Positions 53,200 to 62,407 of a stretch of 64,000 nt of DNA are shown here, in pieces. Under the pieces are notes generated by a model. The model saw only the letters and a program-made list of their open reading frames with translations. It was not told the DNA's origin and did not search any database. The position numbers and the translations under genes are program-made. Positions within the stretch are counted from its first letter, which is position 1; each line of letters opens with the position of its first letter. Location: positions 3,596,001-3,660,000 of the forward strand of contig NZ_JAUSXT010000001.1 in the NCBI RefSeq assembly GCF_030816235.1, written 5' to 3'. This DNA comes from Microbacterium sp. W4I4. GTDB taxonomy: Bacteria > Actinomycetota > Actinomycetes > Actinomycetales > Microbacteriaceae.

Positions 53200-53816
53200 G
53201 GCGCATCCTCGTGGATGGCGTAGCTGAAGGTGCCCTCGTACTCGTAGAGCCGTCCGATGACCGGCAGATCCACGGTCAGCGAGACCCGCTGCCGCCCCGC
53301 CCGCTTCTCGGCGCTCTCACGCAGCCGCACGACCGGAGCGAGGAACCTCGGCACCGTGATGCGCACACGTCCCAGCCGGATGCCCACACTGGTGCTGCGC
53401 AGGGCGAGGGCGTCGCCGTCCACCGACACGTCGAAGGCGACGGCGAGGGTCATCGGCTCGCCGATCTGATCGAGCACGCGACCGCGCGGGCGGACGCAGA
53501 CGGCGTCCTTCATCGTCCAGTCGCCGTCGGACAGGTGCAGGGTCCGCGCGCTGATCGCCTTGCCTGCGAGAGTGCGGTTGCGCACGGTGAACGGGACGTT
53601 CTGGTGCCAGCCGGAGTGCACGACGCCGCGGCGCTCCAACTTCCCCAGCAGCGGCCACAGCCACCGGCGCGGCGTGCCGATCCGCTCGAACACGCCCTCG
53701 CCGATGCCGAGGTGGCCGCGGGGAACCGCGGAGAAGTACTCGCGCAGGGCGGGATGCAGCTGCGTGCGCTGCGCTCCCAGTGCCCGGAGGTACGGGGACT
53801 GGGGCACATGATCCAT
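53196..53816 (-). CDS. DUF4166 domain protein
   Basis: 206 residues; TAGTCT on the minus strand (53823-53828) ends 6 nt upstream (leaderless). The DUF4166 domain covers nearly the whole chain (LHPALREYFSAVPRGHLGIGEG, VPFTVRNRTLAGKA, FSYAIHED). DUF4166 is often fused or adjacent to TIGR01777-type oxidoreductases; here the two are separate genes with a 4-nt overlap. Function unknown. Confidence 0.88.
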   Translation of the reverse strand: MDHVPQSPYLRALGAQRTQLHPALREYFSAVPRGHLGIGEGVFERIGTPRRWLWPLLGKLERRGVVHSGWHQNVPFTVRNRTLAGKAISARTLHLSDGDWTMKDAVCVRPRGRVLDQIGEPMTLAVAFDVSVDGDALALRSTSVGIRLGRVRITVPRFLAPVVRLRESAEKRAGRQRVSLTVDLPVIGRLYEYEGTFSYAIHEDAP

Positions 53817-53835
53817 ACGTCGAGACTATCGCCGA

Positions 53836-53869
53836 GGTGAGGGCGCCGGATGCTTCCGGCGCCCTCACC
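53836..53869 (-). terminator. Terminator of the NagZ-NamZ operon
   Basis: Perfect 15-bp stem (53836-53850 with 53855-53869, loop TGCT), 10 nt after the NamZ stop on the minus strand. Confidence 0.85.
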
Positions 53870-53878
53870 GCGCCGGAG

Positions 53879-55183
53879 TCATCGCCTGGGGCCGCCGTAG
53901 AGCAGGTGCGGGCGGGTGTCGTCCACGAACTTCCGCAGTTCGGGCTGCCAGGCCGCGATGATCTCCTCGGCCGAAGCACCCGCCTCCAGCTGCTCCTGGA
54001 ATCGGCCCGAACCCGTCAGCAGGCCGATCCATCGGCCGCCGTCGCCGCGCCAGGCGAACTCAGGATAGATCCGGCGTGCTTCCACGAGCATGTGCGTCGC
54101 GACCTCGATGGCATCGACCCTCTCGGCATCCAGGATGTGCACCTGCACGCCCGCACAGACCTTGCCGGCGTTCTTCGAGAACGTCGGTGTGAAATACGCC
54201 TCGCGGAACTCCACGCCGGCGAGGTTCTTCGCGTTCAGCGCCGACGCCCACCTGTGGTCGAGGTACGGCGCACCGATCAGCTCGAACGGGCGGGTGGTGC
54301 CCCGCCCCTCCGACCAGTCCGTCGCCTCGACCATGCCGGTGCCCGGATACAGCGTCGCCGTCTGAGGGGTGGGCATGTTGGGGGAGGGTGGGATCCACCG
54401 ATCGGCCTGATCAGGACCCACCATCTCGCGGTGCCAGCCCTCGACCGCGACGACCTTCAGGTCGGTCAGCTTCCGCTGCTCTGCCCGTTCCATGAACGTC
54501 GCGTTGAAGAACCGCGCCAGCTCGCCCACGGTCATGCCGTGCTGCTGGGAGATCTCCAGCAGACCGACGCCCGAGGTGTATCCCTGCTGCAGCACGGGAC
54601 CGCGGGCCCGACCGCCGAGCGGGTTGGGGCGGTCGAGCACCACGAAGCGCAGATCACCCGCCTGGGCGGCGGCCTGCATCGCCGTCCACATCGTCCAGAT
54701 GTAGGTGTAGAACCGCACACCGACATCACGGATGTCGAACACGATCGTGTCGACGCCGGCCGCGGTGAAGAACCCGGCGAGCTTCGAGACCGTGGCGCCG
54801 TAGGCGTCGTAAACCGTCACACCGGTTCGGGGATCGGTGAACGTGTCCTCGGCCTCACCGGCCTGCGCCGTGCCGCGGAAGCCGTGCTCCGGCCCGAACA
54901 CCGCCGCGAGATCGACACCTCTGGCGTGCATGTCGTCGACGATGCTCGTGAAGTCGCGCAGCACCCCGGTCGGATTGGTGATGACGCCGACCTTGCGTCC
55001 GGCGAACATCCGCCAACCGTCGGCGGCGGCGATGTCCGCGCCGGTGCGCAGGCTCCGGCCACGATCGGCGGATGCCACGGCCGAGTCGCCCGCGAATGCG
55101 ACGCTCCCGCTCGCGGCGACGCCGGCGGCGGTGGCTGCGGCCGCGCCGGCAGCCTGCAGAATTCCTCGCCTGGTCATGTTCAT
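53879..55183 (-). CDS. Exo-beta-N-acetylmuramidase NamZ-type (DUF1343)
   Basis: 434 residues from ATG 55183. Twin-arginine signal peptide at the start (MTRRGILQAAGAAAATA then SGSVAFAG). The DUF1343 domain covers the rest: VGVITNPTGVLRDFTSIVDDM, AAVFGPEHGFRGTAQAGE, IVFDIRDVGVRFYTYIW, VVLDRPNPLGG. The family was shown in Bacillus to release MurNAc from the non-reducing end of MurNAc-GlcNAc. It starts 4 nt after the stop of the NagZ gene, forming a two-gene operon for removing both amino sugars from peptidoglycan fragments. Confidence 0.92.
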   Translation of the reverse strand: MNMTRRGILQAAGAAAATAAGVAASGSVAFAGDSAVASADRGRSLRTGADIAAADGWRMFAGRKVGVITNPTGVLRDFTSIVDDMHARGVDLAAVFGPEHGFRGTAQAGEAEDTFTDPRTGVTVYDAYGATVSKLAGFFTAAGVDTIVFDIRDVGVRFYTYIWTMWTAMQAAAQAGDLRFVVLDRPNPLGGRARGPVLQQGYTSGVGLLEISQQHGMTVGELARFFNATFMERAEQRKLTDLKVVAVEGWHREMVGPDQADRWIPPSPNMPTPQTATLYPGTGMVEATDWSEGRGTTRPFELIGAPYLDHRWASALNAKNLAGVEFREAYFTPTFSKNAGKVCAGVQVHILDAERVDAIEVATHMLVEARRIYPEFAWRGDGGRWIGLLTGSGRFQEQLEAGASAEEIIAAWQPELRKFVDDTRPHLLYGGPRR

Positions 55184-55187
55184 GACG

Positions 55188-56975
55188 TCACCACCCCAAT
55201 CCGTGGCCGAACGGGTACAGAATGTCGCCCGATCCGTCTGCGGTGCGGATATCGACGGGAAGTGCGCCCTGCGGGGTGATCTCGCCGGTGATGACCTTGG
55301 CGAGCGACGCGAGAGCGGGGGCGGCGTACGAGTAGGTCGCGATGAAGTTGTCGACCTCGGGCAGCTGGTTGATGTCATACGGGTTGCGCACCCCCGCGAC
55401 CACCAGGTGCGTGCCCGTGGCATCCAGCGCCGCGACCAGGTCTTTCTGTCGGCTCGTCGCGGTGACGCCGTTGGTGAGCACGACGGTGACGTCGCTCATC
55501 GCGGCGGCGGCAGTGGCCTCGGCGATCAGCGCCGTCGATGGTGCCGTGCCGGTGGGCAGCGCGGTGACCTCGGCGCCGCGAGCGGTCAGCTCGGCGGCCA
55601 GAGTGCGCCCGGTCACCTCGCCGTAGCCGGTCACCAGCACCGTCTTGCCCTGCACGGCCACGGGAAGTGCTCCGTCGTCGTTGCGGACCAGTGTCGTCGT
55701 GCGGTCGGTGATCTTCTCGGCCGCTCGCAGACTGGAGTTCTTGCCGACGGTGTTCATGACCTTGTCGACATCGACCTTCGGATGCTTGATGACTCCCTGC
55801 TCGTACTTCATCTTCAGGATCCGCTCGACGGATTCGTCGATGCGCTGCTCTGTCAACCGGCCGGAGTCGAGGGCATCGTCGATCGCCGCATACGCCTCGC
55901 GCGGTGCAGCGGGCAGCAGCAGCTGGTCGACGCCGGCTTCGATCGCACGCACGGCGACCTCGCCGTCACCGTACTTCTGCCGGACGGCGGCCATCTCGAG
56001 TCCGTCGGTGACGATGACGCCGTCGAACCCGAGGGCTTCGCGCAACTGCCCGGTGACGATCTTGTGAGACAGGGTCGCGGGGTCGCCGCTGTCGTCCAGT
56101 GCCGGCACGACGATGTGGGCGGTCATGATCGAATCCACACCGGCTTCGATGGCAGCCCGGAACGGTGGCGCATCGATCTGCTGCCACTCCTCGAGAGTGT
56201 GGGTGATCACCGGAAGCCCGGAGTGGGAATCCGTGTCCGTGTCGCCGTGCCCGGGGAAGTGCTTGGCAGTGGCGACTATCCCGGCATCCTCCTGATAGCC
56301 CTGCACCGCCGCAGCCGTGAGCTGCGAGACGAGTGCGGGGTCGGATGAGAAGCTGCGCACGCCGATCACGGGATTGTCGGGATTGATGTTGACGTCGGCG
56401 TCCGGAGCGTTGTTCTGCTGGATGCCCATCGCCAGCAGCTCCTGACCGGTGACGGCAGCGGCCTTTCGGGTGTCCTTGGTGCTGCGCCCCGCGCCCAGCG
56501 CCATGTTGCCAGGGAAGAGGGTCGCCGGGGATCCGATCCGGGTGACGAGACCCTGCTCCTGGTCGGTGCTGACCAGCAGCGGGATGCCGGCGCCCGCCTC
56601 CATCGCGGCATCCTGCAGCCCGTTGGAGAGGGTCGCGACCTGCGTGGGATCCGTTATGTTGTCCCGTGCGGAGAACAGGATGAAACCGCCTGGTTCGTAC
56701 TCCGAGATGATGTCGGATGCGGTCGGCCGGCCATACAGCGTGGTGTTGCGCGAGTCGACGGTCTCGGCGTCAGGGCCGTAGGCGAACAGGATGAACAGCT
56801 GCCCGATCTTCTGCTCCAGCGTCATCGACTCGAGTGTCGTGTCGGCGTACGCCTGAGCGGCCCGATCTCTCCCTGGTGGCGTCTGTGCAGCCGACGCGGC
56901 CGCCGGTGCCAGCGTCGCGGTCAACGACAGTGCCGCGGCGATGGCCAGGGCGCGGTGTGCGGGTCTTCTCTGCAT
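55188..56975 (-). CDS. Beta-N-acetylhexosaminidase, GH3 (NagZ-type), secreted
   Basis: 595 residues from ATG 56975 (GAGGAGAA 6 nt upstream). Sec signal peptide at residues 1-28 (LAIAAALSLTATLAPAAASAA). GH3 TIM barrel 30-370 with the NagZ loop KHFPGHGDTDTDSHSG (His general acid pair) and nucleophile Asp in VIVTDGLEMAAV. A second alpha/beta domain occupies 390-590. Removes GlcNAc from the non-reducing end of peptidoglycan fragments outside the cell. Works before NamZ, encoded next. Confidence 0.94.
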   Translation of the reverse strand: MQRRPAHRALAIAAALSLTATLAPAAASAAQTPPGRDRAAQAYADTTLESMTLEQKIGQLFILFAYGPDAETVDSRNTTLYGRPTASDIISEYEPGGFILFSARDNITDPTQVATLSNGLQDAAMEAGAGIPLLVSTDQEQGLVTRIGSPATLFPGNMALGAGRSTKDTRKAAAVTGQELLAMGIQQNNAPDADVNINPDNPVIGVRSFSSDPALVSQLTAAAVQGYQEDAGIVATAKHFPGHGDTDTDSHSGLPVITHTLEEWQQIDAPPFRAAIEAGVDSIMTAHIVVPALDDSGDPATLSHKIVTGQLREALGFDGVIVTDGLEMAAVRQKYGDGEVAVRAIEAGVDQLLLPAAPREAYAAIDDALDSGRLTEQRIDESVERILKMKYEQGVIKHPKVDVDKVMNTVGKNSSLRAAEKITDRTTTLVRNDDGALPVAVQGKTVLVTGYGEVTGRTLAAELTARGAEVTALPTGTAPSTALIAEATAAAAMSDVTVVLTNGVTATSRQKDLVAALDATGTHLVVAGVRNPYDINQLPEVDNFIATYSYAAPALASLAKVITGEITPQGALPVDIRTADGSGDILYPFGHGLGW

Positions 56976-57061
56976 GACGTTCTCCTCATCGAGTTCGTCC
57001 CCAGCATCGTCCCCAGACGTGCCGGTCAGCCTAGCAACGCGGTCCCTGTTCGGGTAGACCC

Positions 57062-58069
57062 CTAGCCTTCGCGCAGGCGCACCAGCCGCTCGTGCCCGGT
57101 CTCCTCCAGCTCGGCGATGTCGTCGCGGGAGCGGAGGAAATCGTTGAAGGAGCGGTATCCGAGCGCCTTCTCGCTGAAGGACGGGTCCATCCGGCGCATC
57201 TGCGTCTTCACGGCCGACGCGTGCAGCCACTCATCGGCATCCGCCTTGTCGTGGCCGAGCCGCAGCGCCCGCTCCAGCAGCTGCGTGGCCTCGGTCTGCT
57301 CGTCGGGGGCCTCCTCCGCTCTGCTCTCCTCGGTCTTCGCCGATTGCGCTCTGCGGGGCTTCGTCGCGCGCTTCGGCTCCGGCTTCTCCGGGGCCTGCGT
57401 CGCCTCCTTGGCGGCCTTGACCGTCTTGGAGACCTTGTCCGCAGACGCCGTGGCCGCCGTGGCCCCGGGTGCCGTCGCCGCCGGTGCCGTGACGGTCTTG
57501 GACGGGCGGACGACGCCGGGCAGCGAGTCGTAGGACTCGAACTCGTCGCAGGCAGCGGCCAGTGACTTGGCGGTGGAGCCCGCCACGCCCACACCGATGA
57601 CGTAGCGCCCGAGGCGCTTGCAGCGCTGGGCGAGCGGCACGTAGTCGCTGTCGCCGGCGACGATCACGACGTGCGTGAGGTCCGGCAGACGGAACATGTC
57701 CTCGACGGCATCCACGGCGAGGCGGATGTCGGCGCCGTTCTTCGCATACGCGGCAGCCGGGAACAGCTGCACGAGATCGACCGCTCGGGCTACGAGCTGC
57801 GAGCGGTACTCGGCGTTCACGGGCGAGGACCAGTCGGCGTAGGCGCGCGTGAGCACCAGGGTGCCGAATGAGGAGGCGTAGTCGATGATCGCACCGACCT
57901 CGATCATGGCCTGCTTCAACCGCTCGACGACCTCTTTGTCGTGCGGGTCGTCGGTGATGCGCTGGCGGTCCTTGCCGTACGCGTTGCGCCCGTGGACCCG
58001 GTCGTACCAGGAGATGACGATGTTGTCGAAGTCGAGATAGACGGCGACTCTTCCTGCGGTGTCGGCCAT
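57062..58069 (-). CDS. NYN (PIN-like) domain protein with OST-HTH
   Basis: 335 residues. Residues 1-160 are the NYN nuclease-like fold with acidic positions VYLDFDNI (start) and VIVAGDSDYVPLAQRC (about 132), as in LabA/MARF1-type proteins that cut RNA. A low-complexity Ala/Lys/Thr linker (175-262) leads to a C-terminal OST-HTH/LOTUS fold (LERALRLGHDKADADEWLHAS ... YRSFNDFLRSRDD in parts), an RNA-binding module. Probable role in RNA turnover. The start overlaps the upstream oxidoreductase stop (ATGA). Confidence 0.9.
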   Translation of the reverse strand: MADTAGRVAVYLDFDNIVISWYDRVHGRNAYGKDRQRITDDPHDKEVVERLKQAMIEVGAIIDYASSFGTLVLTRAYADWSSPVNAEYRSQLVARAVDLVQLFPAAAYAKNGADIRLAVDAVEDMFRLPDLTHVVIVAGDSDYVPLAQRCKRLGRYVIGVGVAGSTAKSLAAACDEFESYDSLPGVVRPSKTVTAPAATAPGATAATASADKVSKTVKAAKEATQAPEKPEPKRATKPRRAQSAKTEESRAEEAPDEQTEATQLLERALRLGHDKADADEWLHASAVKTQMRRMDPSFSEKALGYRSFNDFLRSRDDIAELEETGHERLVRLREG

Positions 58070-59058
58070 CAGGCCTCCTCGGGATAGGTGACGCCGACCT
58101 GGCGCCGGATCTCATCGAGCGTGCCCATGATCGCGACGGATTCACCGATCGGCAGCGCCAGGACGGCGCCCGCCGGATCGCCGTTCAGGGCTGCGTCCTC
58201 GGCCGCGAACGCCTGGTACTGCATGCCGCGTCCCTCGACCTCGGAGCGGTACTCCTCGAGCACTGTGCCGTCGGGGGAGACCACGCGGAACGAGGTCGGG
58301 GTGTACCAGACGCGGTCGATCTCGATCCGCGCCTCGGTGCCGATCACGGCCGCCGTGTTCGGGCCCGCGGCGCGTGAGGACGACAGGCTCGTCGAGACGG
58401 CGCCGCCGGCGTGCGTCATGAGCGTCGCGACCTCGGCATCCGCTCCGGTCTCGATGAGGCGCGCGGTGGCCCGGATCGTCTCCGGCTCGCCCAGGACGTC
58501 CCAGATGAAGGAGATCGGGTAGATGCCGAGGTCCAGCAGGGCGCCGCCGCCGAGCTCGATCGCGTTCAGGCGGTGCGCCGGGTCGTCGCTGATCTTCTGC
58601 GTATGATCGGCCATCACCGCGCGGATCTCGCCGAGCGTGCCCGCCGCGATGATCTCGCGGATGCGCACCATGTGCGGCAGGTAGCGGGTCCACATGGCCT
58701 CCATGACCAGCAGTCCCTTCTCGGCGGCGAAGTGCTGCAGATCTGCCGCTTGCTCGCGGTTGACGGTGAACGCCTTCTCGACGAGCACGTGCTTGCCGTG
58801 CTCGAGCGCGAGCCTCGCATTGGCGTGGTGCATCGGGTGCGGGGTGGCGACGTAGACGATGTCGACATCAGGGTCGGCGACGAGCGCCTCGTAAGAGGAA
58901 TGCGCGCGCGGGATGTCGAAGCGTGCGGCGAAGGCATCGGCGGACGCCTGGCTGCGCGAACCCACCGCCGCCAGGTCGAGACCCGCGGTGCGCAGGTCGG
59001 ATGCGAAGGCGGCGGCGATGCCACCCGTGGCGAGGATTCCCCAACGAAGACCGGTCAT
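58069..59058 (-). CDS. Gfo/Idh/MocA family oxidoreductase
   Basis: 329 residues from ATG 59058, with TACGCT on the minus strand (59066-59071) ending 7 nt upstream. NAD(P)-binding ILATGGIAAAFASDL, EKAFTVNRE (the conserved EKP-like loop, here EKA), and the C-terminal beta-sheet domain. Family members oxidise or reduce sugars, inositols or biliverdin. The EKP proline is changed to Ala. Substrate unknown. Overlaps the NYN gene by 1-4 nt. Confidence 0.9.
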   Translation of the reverse strand: MTGLRWGILATGGIAAAFASDLRTAGLDLAAVGSRSQASADAFAARFDIPRAHSSYEALVADPDVDIVYVATPHPMHHANARLALEHGKHVLVEKAFTVNREQAADLQHFAAEKGLLVMEAMWTRYLPHMVRIREIIAAGTLGEIRAVMADHTQKISDDPAHRLNAIELGGGALLDLGIYPISFIWDVLGEPETIRATARLIETGADAEVATLMTHAGGAVSTSLSSSRAAGPNTAAVIGTEARIEIDRVWYTPTSFRVVSPDGTVLEEYRSEVEGRGMQYQAFAAEDAALNGDPAGAVLALPIGESVAIMGTLDEIRRQVGVTYPEEA

Positions 59059-59093
59059 GGTCTCCAGCGTATCGGCGCGCGCCGACGTCAGTG

Positions 59094-59160
59094 CCCATCT
59101 ATATGGCGCAGACCGCCGTGGAACCGGTGGAATCGGGGCGGAATGCGCCACATAGACGGG
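59094..59160 (-). repeat. 67-bp palindromic intergenic hairpin
   Basis: Arms of 17 nt (59094-59110 with 59144-59160), 15 pairs matching and two positions that are G-U pairs only if the minus strand is transcribed; a further 5-bp stem lies inside. Located between two minus-strand genes, 5 nt after the LLM stop. Might be a REP-like element or the terminator/stabiliser of the upstream transcript. Confidence 0.6.
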
Positions 59161-59164
59161 TCTG

Positions 59165-60220
59165 TCAGCGGGCCGTGACCAGCGAGCGCTGCGGCACGAG
59201 CGGGAAGACCTCCTCGGCGATGCGCTCCAGCTCCTCGTTCAGCGGCGACGCCTGGATCAGCAGCAGGCTGATGCCGGCATCCGCATACTCGTTGATGCGC
59301 TCGGCGACCTGCTCGGCGGTGCCCACCAGATTCGGCCGCAACCCGCGCGTGCCGACCGAGTACTCGCGCTTGGACAGCTCCAGCGACAGGTTCGAGTTCT
59401 GCCGGAACTGCTCGAAGGACGCGTAGCCGGGGGAGTCCGGGTCGACGGTCGTGATGCGCTCCAGCTCGCGCAGCGCCTCGGTCTCGGTGTCGCGGACGAT
59501 CACGTAGGCGGGCATGCCGAACTCGGAGATCGGGCGCCCGTGCAGGCGCTCGGAGCGGGCGTTCATGTCGGTGACGTTCGCGCGCACTTCGTCGAGAGTG
59601 CCGCCGTGCATGACGTAGGCGTCCGCGAAGCCGGCGATGGCCTCGCGGCCCGCGTCGCTCTCGCCGCCGGCGAAGACCACCGGATGAGATGACGGCTTGG
59701 GCTCGACGATGGTGTCCTCGAACTCGTAGTGGTCGCCGGTGAAGCTGAACGGCGTCTGCTCCCACAGACCGTTCAGCACGGTCACGAACTCGGACGCCTG
59801 CGCGTAGCGGGCATCGTGCGCGGGGAAGACTCCGCCGAACTGGCGCGCCTCCTCGGCCCACCACGCCGCCACGACGTTCAGCGCCACGCGCCCCGGCGCG
59901 ATGCTGTCCAGTGTCGACACGGTCTTGGCGAGCACCGCCGGCAGGTGGAACCCGGGCCGCACGGCGGTCATGACGCGCAGTCTGTCGGTCGCCGCGAGGA
60001 TCGCGGCCGAGAGCGACCAGGCCTCGAGGCTCGGGGCATCCGTGCCCTTGCGGTCGTTGAGGTACAGCTCCGGCACGAGCGTGGTGTGGAAGCCCAGCCG
60101 GTCGGCCGTGACCGACACTTCGCGGATGTACTCCCAGGTGGCGGTCATGCGGCCCTCATCGCGCACGTTGCGCAGGAATCCGCCGTAGACGGGGGTCCAG
60201 TATCCGAGATCGATGGCCAT
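59165..60220 (-). CDS. LLM-class flavin monooxygenase (SsuD/SfnG-like)
   Basis: 351 residues from ATG 60220 with AGGAGC upstream. Bacterial luciferase-like TIM barrel: GYWTPVYGGFLRNV start, VMTAVRPGFHLPAVLAKTVSTLD (in parts) near 82, RVALNVVAAWW near 112, and YGG/ESDAGREAI-type flavin contacts. The closest described relatives by pattern are alkanesulfonate and dimethylsulfone monooxygenases, which release sulfite from organic sulfur with FMNH2. The neighbours MetY and an ABC binding protein fit sulfur scavenging. Substrate not proven. Confidence 0.88.
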   Translation of the reverse strand: MAIDLGYWTPVYGGFLRNVRDEGRMTATWEYIREVSVTADRLGFHTTLVPELYLNDRKGTDAPSLEAWSLSAAILAATDRLRVMTAVRPGFHLPAVLAKTVSTLDSIAPGRVALNVVAAWWAEEARQFGGVFPAHDARYAQASEFVTVLNGLWEQTPFSFTGDHYEFEDTIVEPKPSSHPVVFAGGESDAGREAIAGFADAYVMHGGTLDEVRANVTDMNARSERLHGRPISEFGMPAYVIVRDTETEALRELERITTVDPDSPGYASFEQFRQNSNLSLELSKREYSVGTRGLRPNLVGTAEQVAERINEYADAGISLLLIQASPLNEELERIAEEVFPLVPQRSLVTAR

Positions 60221-60251
60221 GATGCTCCTGTTCGGCGGGGGACGTGAGAGG

Positions 60252-61595
60252 TCAGCTGCGGGTGAGCGCGTGGTCGAGGTCTGCGACGAGGTCGGCGGGA
60301 TCCTCTATGCCGATGGACAGTCGCACGGTGTTCAGGGAGATGCCGGCCGCGGCGCGCTGCGTCGCGGTGAGATGCGAGTGGGTCATGGATGCCGGGTGCG
60401 CCACCAGACTGCGCGCATCACCGAGGTTTGCCACCAGCCGGAAGATCCTCAGCTCCTCGATGACCCGGGCGACCCGTGCGGTCACGTCGGACTCGGAACC
60501 CACGAGATCGAAGGAGAACACCGAGGGGACGCCGTTCGGCAGGTAGCGCTGCGCCAGATCGTGCCAGGGATTGCCTGCGAGGCCAGGGTGGTGCACGCGG
60601 GCGACCGACGGATGCTGCGCCAGGTGCCGGGCGATCGTGAGCGCGCTCGCCGACTGGCGGGCGACCCGCAGGTCGAGCGTCTCGATGCCCTGCAGGATCT
60701 GCCAGGCGTTGAACGGCGACAGCGACGGACCGAGGTCGTGCACGTACTTGGACTTGACGAGCGCGGCGAAGGCCTGCCCCTGTCCGAAGCGATCCCAGAG
60801 CACCAGGTCGCCGAATCGGCGGTACGGTCCGGTGAACTGCGGCCAGCGGCCAGGCTCCGCGCCGAAGTCGAACGTGCCCTGATCGACGACGACGCCGCCG
60901 AGGGAGGTGCCGTGGCCGGAAAGGAACTTGGTCGCCGAGTGCACGACGAAGTCGGCTCCGTGCTCGCCCGGGCGGATCAGCGCCGGGGTGCCGACGGTGC
61001 TGTCGACCACCAGAGGGACGCCGGCCTCGTGGGCGATGTCGGCGACGAGGCGGATGTCGAGCACTTGGGCGATCGGGTTGGCGACTGTCTCGGCGAACAG
61101 CACACGCGTCTGCGGCGTGATGGCGGCGCGCCAGGCATCGGCGTCGTCCTGGTCGACGAACGTGACCGGGATGCCGAAATCGTCGAGCGTGTCCTGCAGC
61201 AGGTCGACCGTGCCGCCGTACAGCTGGTCGGCGGCGACGATGTGCCCGCCTCGGCCGGCGAGGGCGAGCAGGGTGACGGCGACGGCGGCCTGACCGGATG
61301 CCACGGCCACGGCGCTCACGCCGCCCTCGAGTGCGGCGACGCGCTCTTCGAGCACCTGCTGCGTCGGGCTGGCGTTGCGGCTGTAGATGATGCCGGCCTT
61401 GCGCAGCGCGAACAGGTCGGCGGCCTCCTGCAGCGAGGAGAACTCGTAGGCGGCGGTCTGGTGGATGGGAGGCACCGCAGTGGACCAGGTCGTACCGGGG
61501 GTGAAGCCGGTGTGCACCTGGGTCGTGGCGAACCCGCGCTCGATAGAAGGAGTGGCGAAGCCGCGCTCGCGGGGCGGTACGGCGACGTCGGTCAT
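60252..61595 (-). CDS. O-acetylhomoserine sulfhydrylase MetY-type
   Basis: 447 residues from ATG 61595, which overlaps the previous stop (ATGA). Fold-type I PLP enzyme with [21 protein letters not shown] start, [14 protein letters not shown] near 96, Schiff-base lysine in [13 protein letters not shown] (about 221), and [14 protein letters not shown] near 363. Makes homocysteine from O-acetylhomoserine and sulfide. Its position beside the LLM monooxygenase suggests it uses released sulfide. The gene is 31 nt upstream of the LLM gene. Confidence 0.92.
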   Translation of the reverse strand: MTDVAVPPRERGFATPSIERGFATTQVHTGFTPGTTWSTAVPPIHQTAAYEFSSLQEAADLFALRKAGIIYSRNASPTQQVLEERVAALEGGVSAVAVASGQAAVAVTLLALAGRGGHIVAADQLYGGTVDLLQDTLDDFGIPVTFVDQDDADAWRAAITPQTRVLFAETVANPIAQVLDIRLVADIAHEAGVPLVVDSTVGTPALIRPGEHGADFVVHSATKFLSGHGTSLGGVVVDQGTFDFGAEPGRWPQFTGPYRRFGDLVLWDRFGQGQAFAALVKSKYVHDLGPSLSPFNAWQILQGIETLDLRVARQSASALTIARHLAQHPSVARVHHPGLAGNPWHDLAQRYLPNGVPSVFSFDLVGSESDVTARVARVIEELRIFRLVANLGDARSLVAHPASMTHSHLTATQRAAAGISLNTVRLSIGIEDPADLVADLDHALTRS

Positions 61596-62287
61596 GCGTT
61601 CACGTCTTCCGCATGCCGCACGATCGGCGCGTGCACGTCGCCTGTGCGCAGCCGCTCCAGCCACAGCACGATACTCGCGGCGACGCTGCGGTGCGTCTGA
61701 TCGTTCAGGGCGTCGTGCAGCCCGTCGACCGTCTCGACGGTCTCGACGTCGGGGATGGCGGACAGCACGGACCGGGCCTGCGCGAACGGCGTGACGGGGT
61801 CGGCTCCGCCGTGCACGGCGAGCACGGGCACGGAGACCGCGGCGAGATCCGCGACGTCCGGGAACCCGGCGGCTGCGGCGGGGACGACGGCGGGCTCCCG
61901 GACCGCGGCGTGCTGCTCGGCGAGGACGCCCAAGTGCACGGGGCAGGCGGTGCGCTCGGCATCCGTCGGCGTGTGCTCCGTGTCGACGACGATGCCGGCG
62001 ACGATCGCCGCGTCGGCGACGTCGCCCTGCGCGAGCGCCGTCAGCACGGCCGAGGCGCCGGTGTCTGATCCGACCAGCACCCGTGGGCCTTCCGGCTGCT
62101 CTCCGAGCCAGGCAGCTGCGGCCGCGGCATCCGGACCATCGAACACGCCGACCGTGTACCCGTCCGCGCTGATGCGCAGGCCGAACCGCCGGTAGACGGC
62201 TGCCGTCTCATCACGCCCGGCGATCATCGCGAGCGTCCCTCGGACGCGGGCGGCAGGGGTGAAGACGATGGTGGGGTCGGAACTCAT
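61592..62287 (-). CDS. Alpha/beta hydrolase-like protein with Asp at the nucleophile site
   Basis: 231 residues from ATG 62287. Alpha/beta-hydrolase pattern with acid in VLAVHGGADPVTPFA and His in VDGLHDALND. The nucleophile elbow reads VLVGSDTGASAV: the usual GxSxG Ser position is Asp. Asp nucleophiles occur in dehalogenases and epoxide hydrolases; alternatively the site is altered. First gene of the three-gene operon with metY and the LLM gene. Substrate unknown. Confidence 0.8.
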   Translation of the reverse strand: MSSDPTIVFTPAARVRGTLAMIAGRDETAAVYRRFGLRISADGYTVGVFDGPDAAAAAAWLGEQPEGPRVLVGSDTGASAVLTALAQGDVADAAIVAGIVVDTEHTPTDAERTACPVHLGVLAEQHAAVREPAVVPAAAAGFPDVADLAAVSVPVLAVHGGADPVTPFAQARSVLSAIPDVETVETVDGLHDALNDQTHRSVAASIVLWLERLRTGDVHAPIVRHAEDVNA

Positions 62288-62328
62288 GCGTCCCATCTTC
62301 GGCATCCGCACCCCGTCAGGCGCAGGAT

Positions 62329-62348
62329 GTGACGAACTGTTGCGTCAC
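62329..62348 (+). promoter_or_regulatory. Candidate operator in the divergent sulfur/ABC promoter region
   Basis: GTGACG-8 nt-CGTCAC, a perfect 6-bp inverted repeat, in the 120-bp space between the hydrolase-metY-LLM operon and the binding-protein gene. The half-site GTGACG also occurs in the palindromes at 8709-8771. Confidence 0.45.
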
Positions 62349-62407
62349 GTGACTCCGCGCTTCAGAACGCTTGCAGGCATCCCGTCGCGGCTTCTAGCTT
62401 CACTGCC

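Noticed and set aside
62329..62348. CRP/GlxR site (TGTGA-N6-TCACA)
   Set aside because: The half-sites are 12 nt apart instead of 6, so the spacing does not fit that family.
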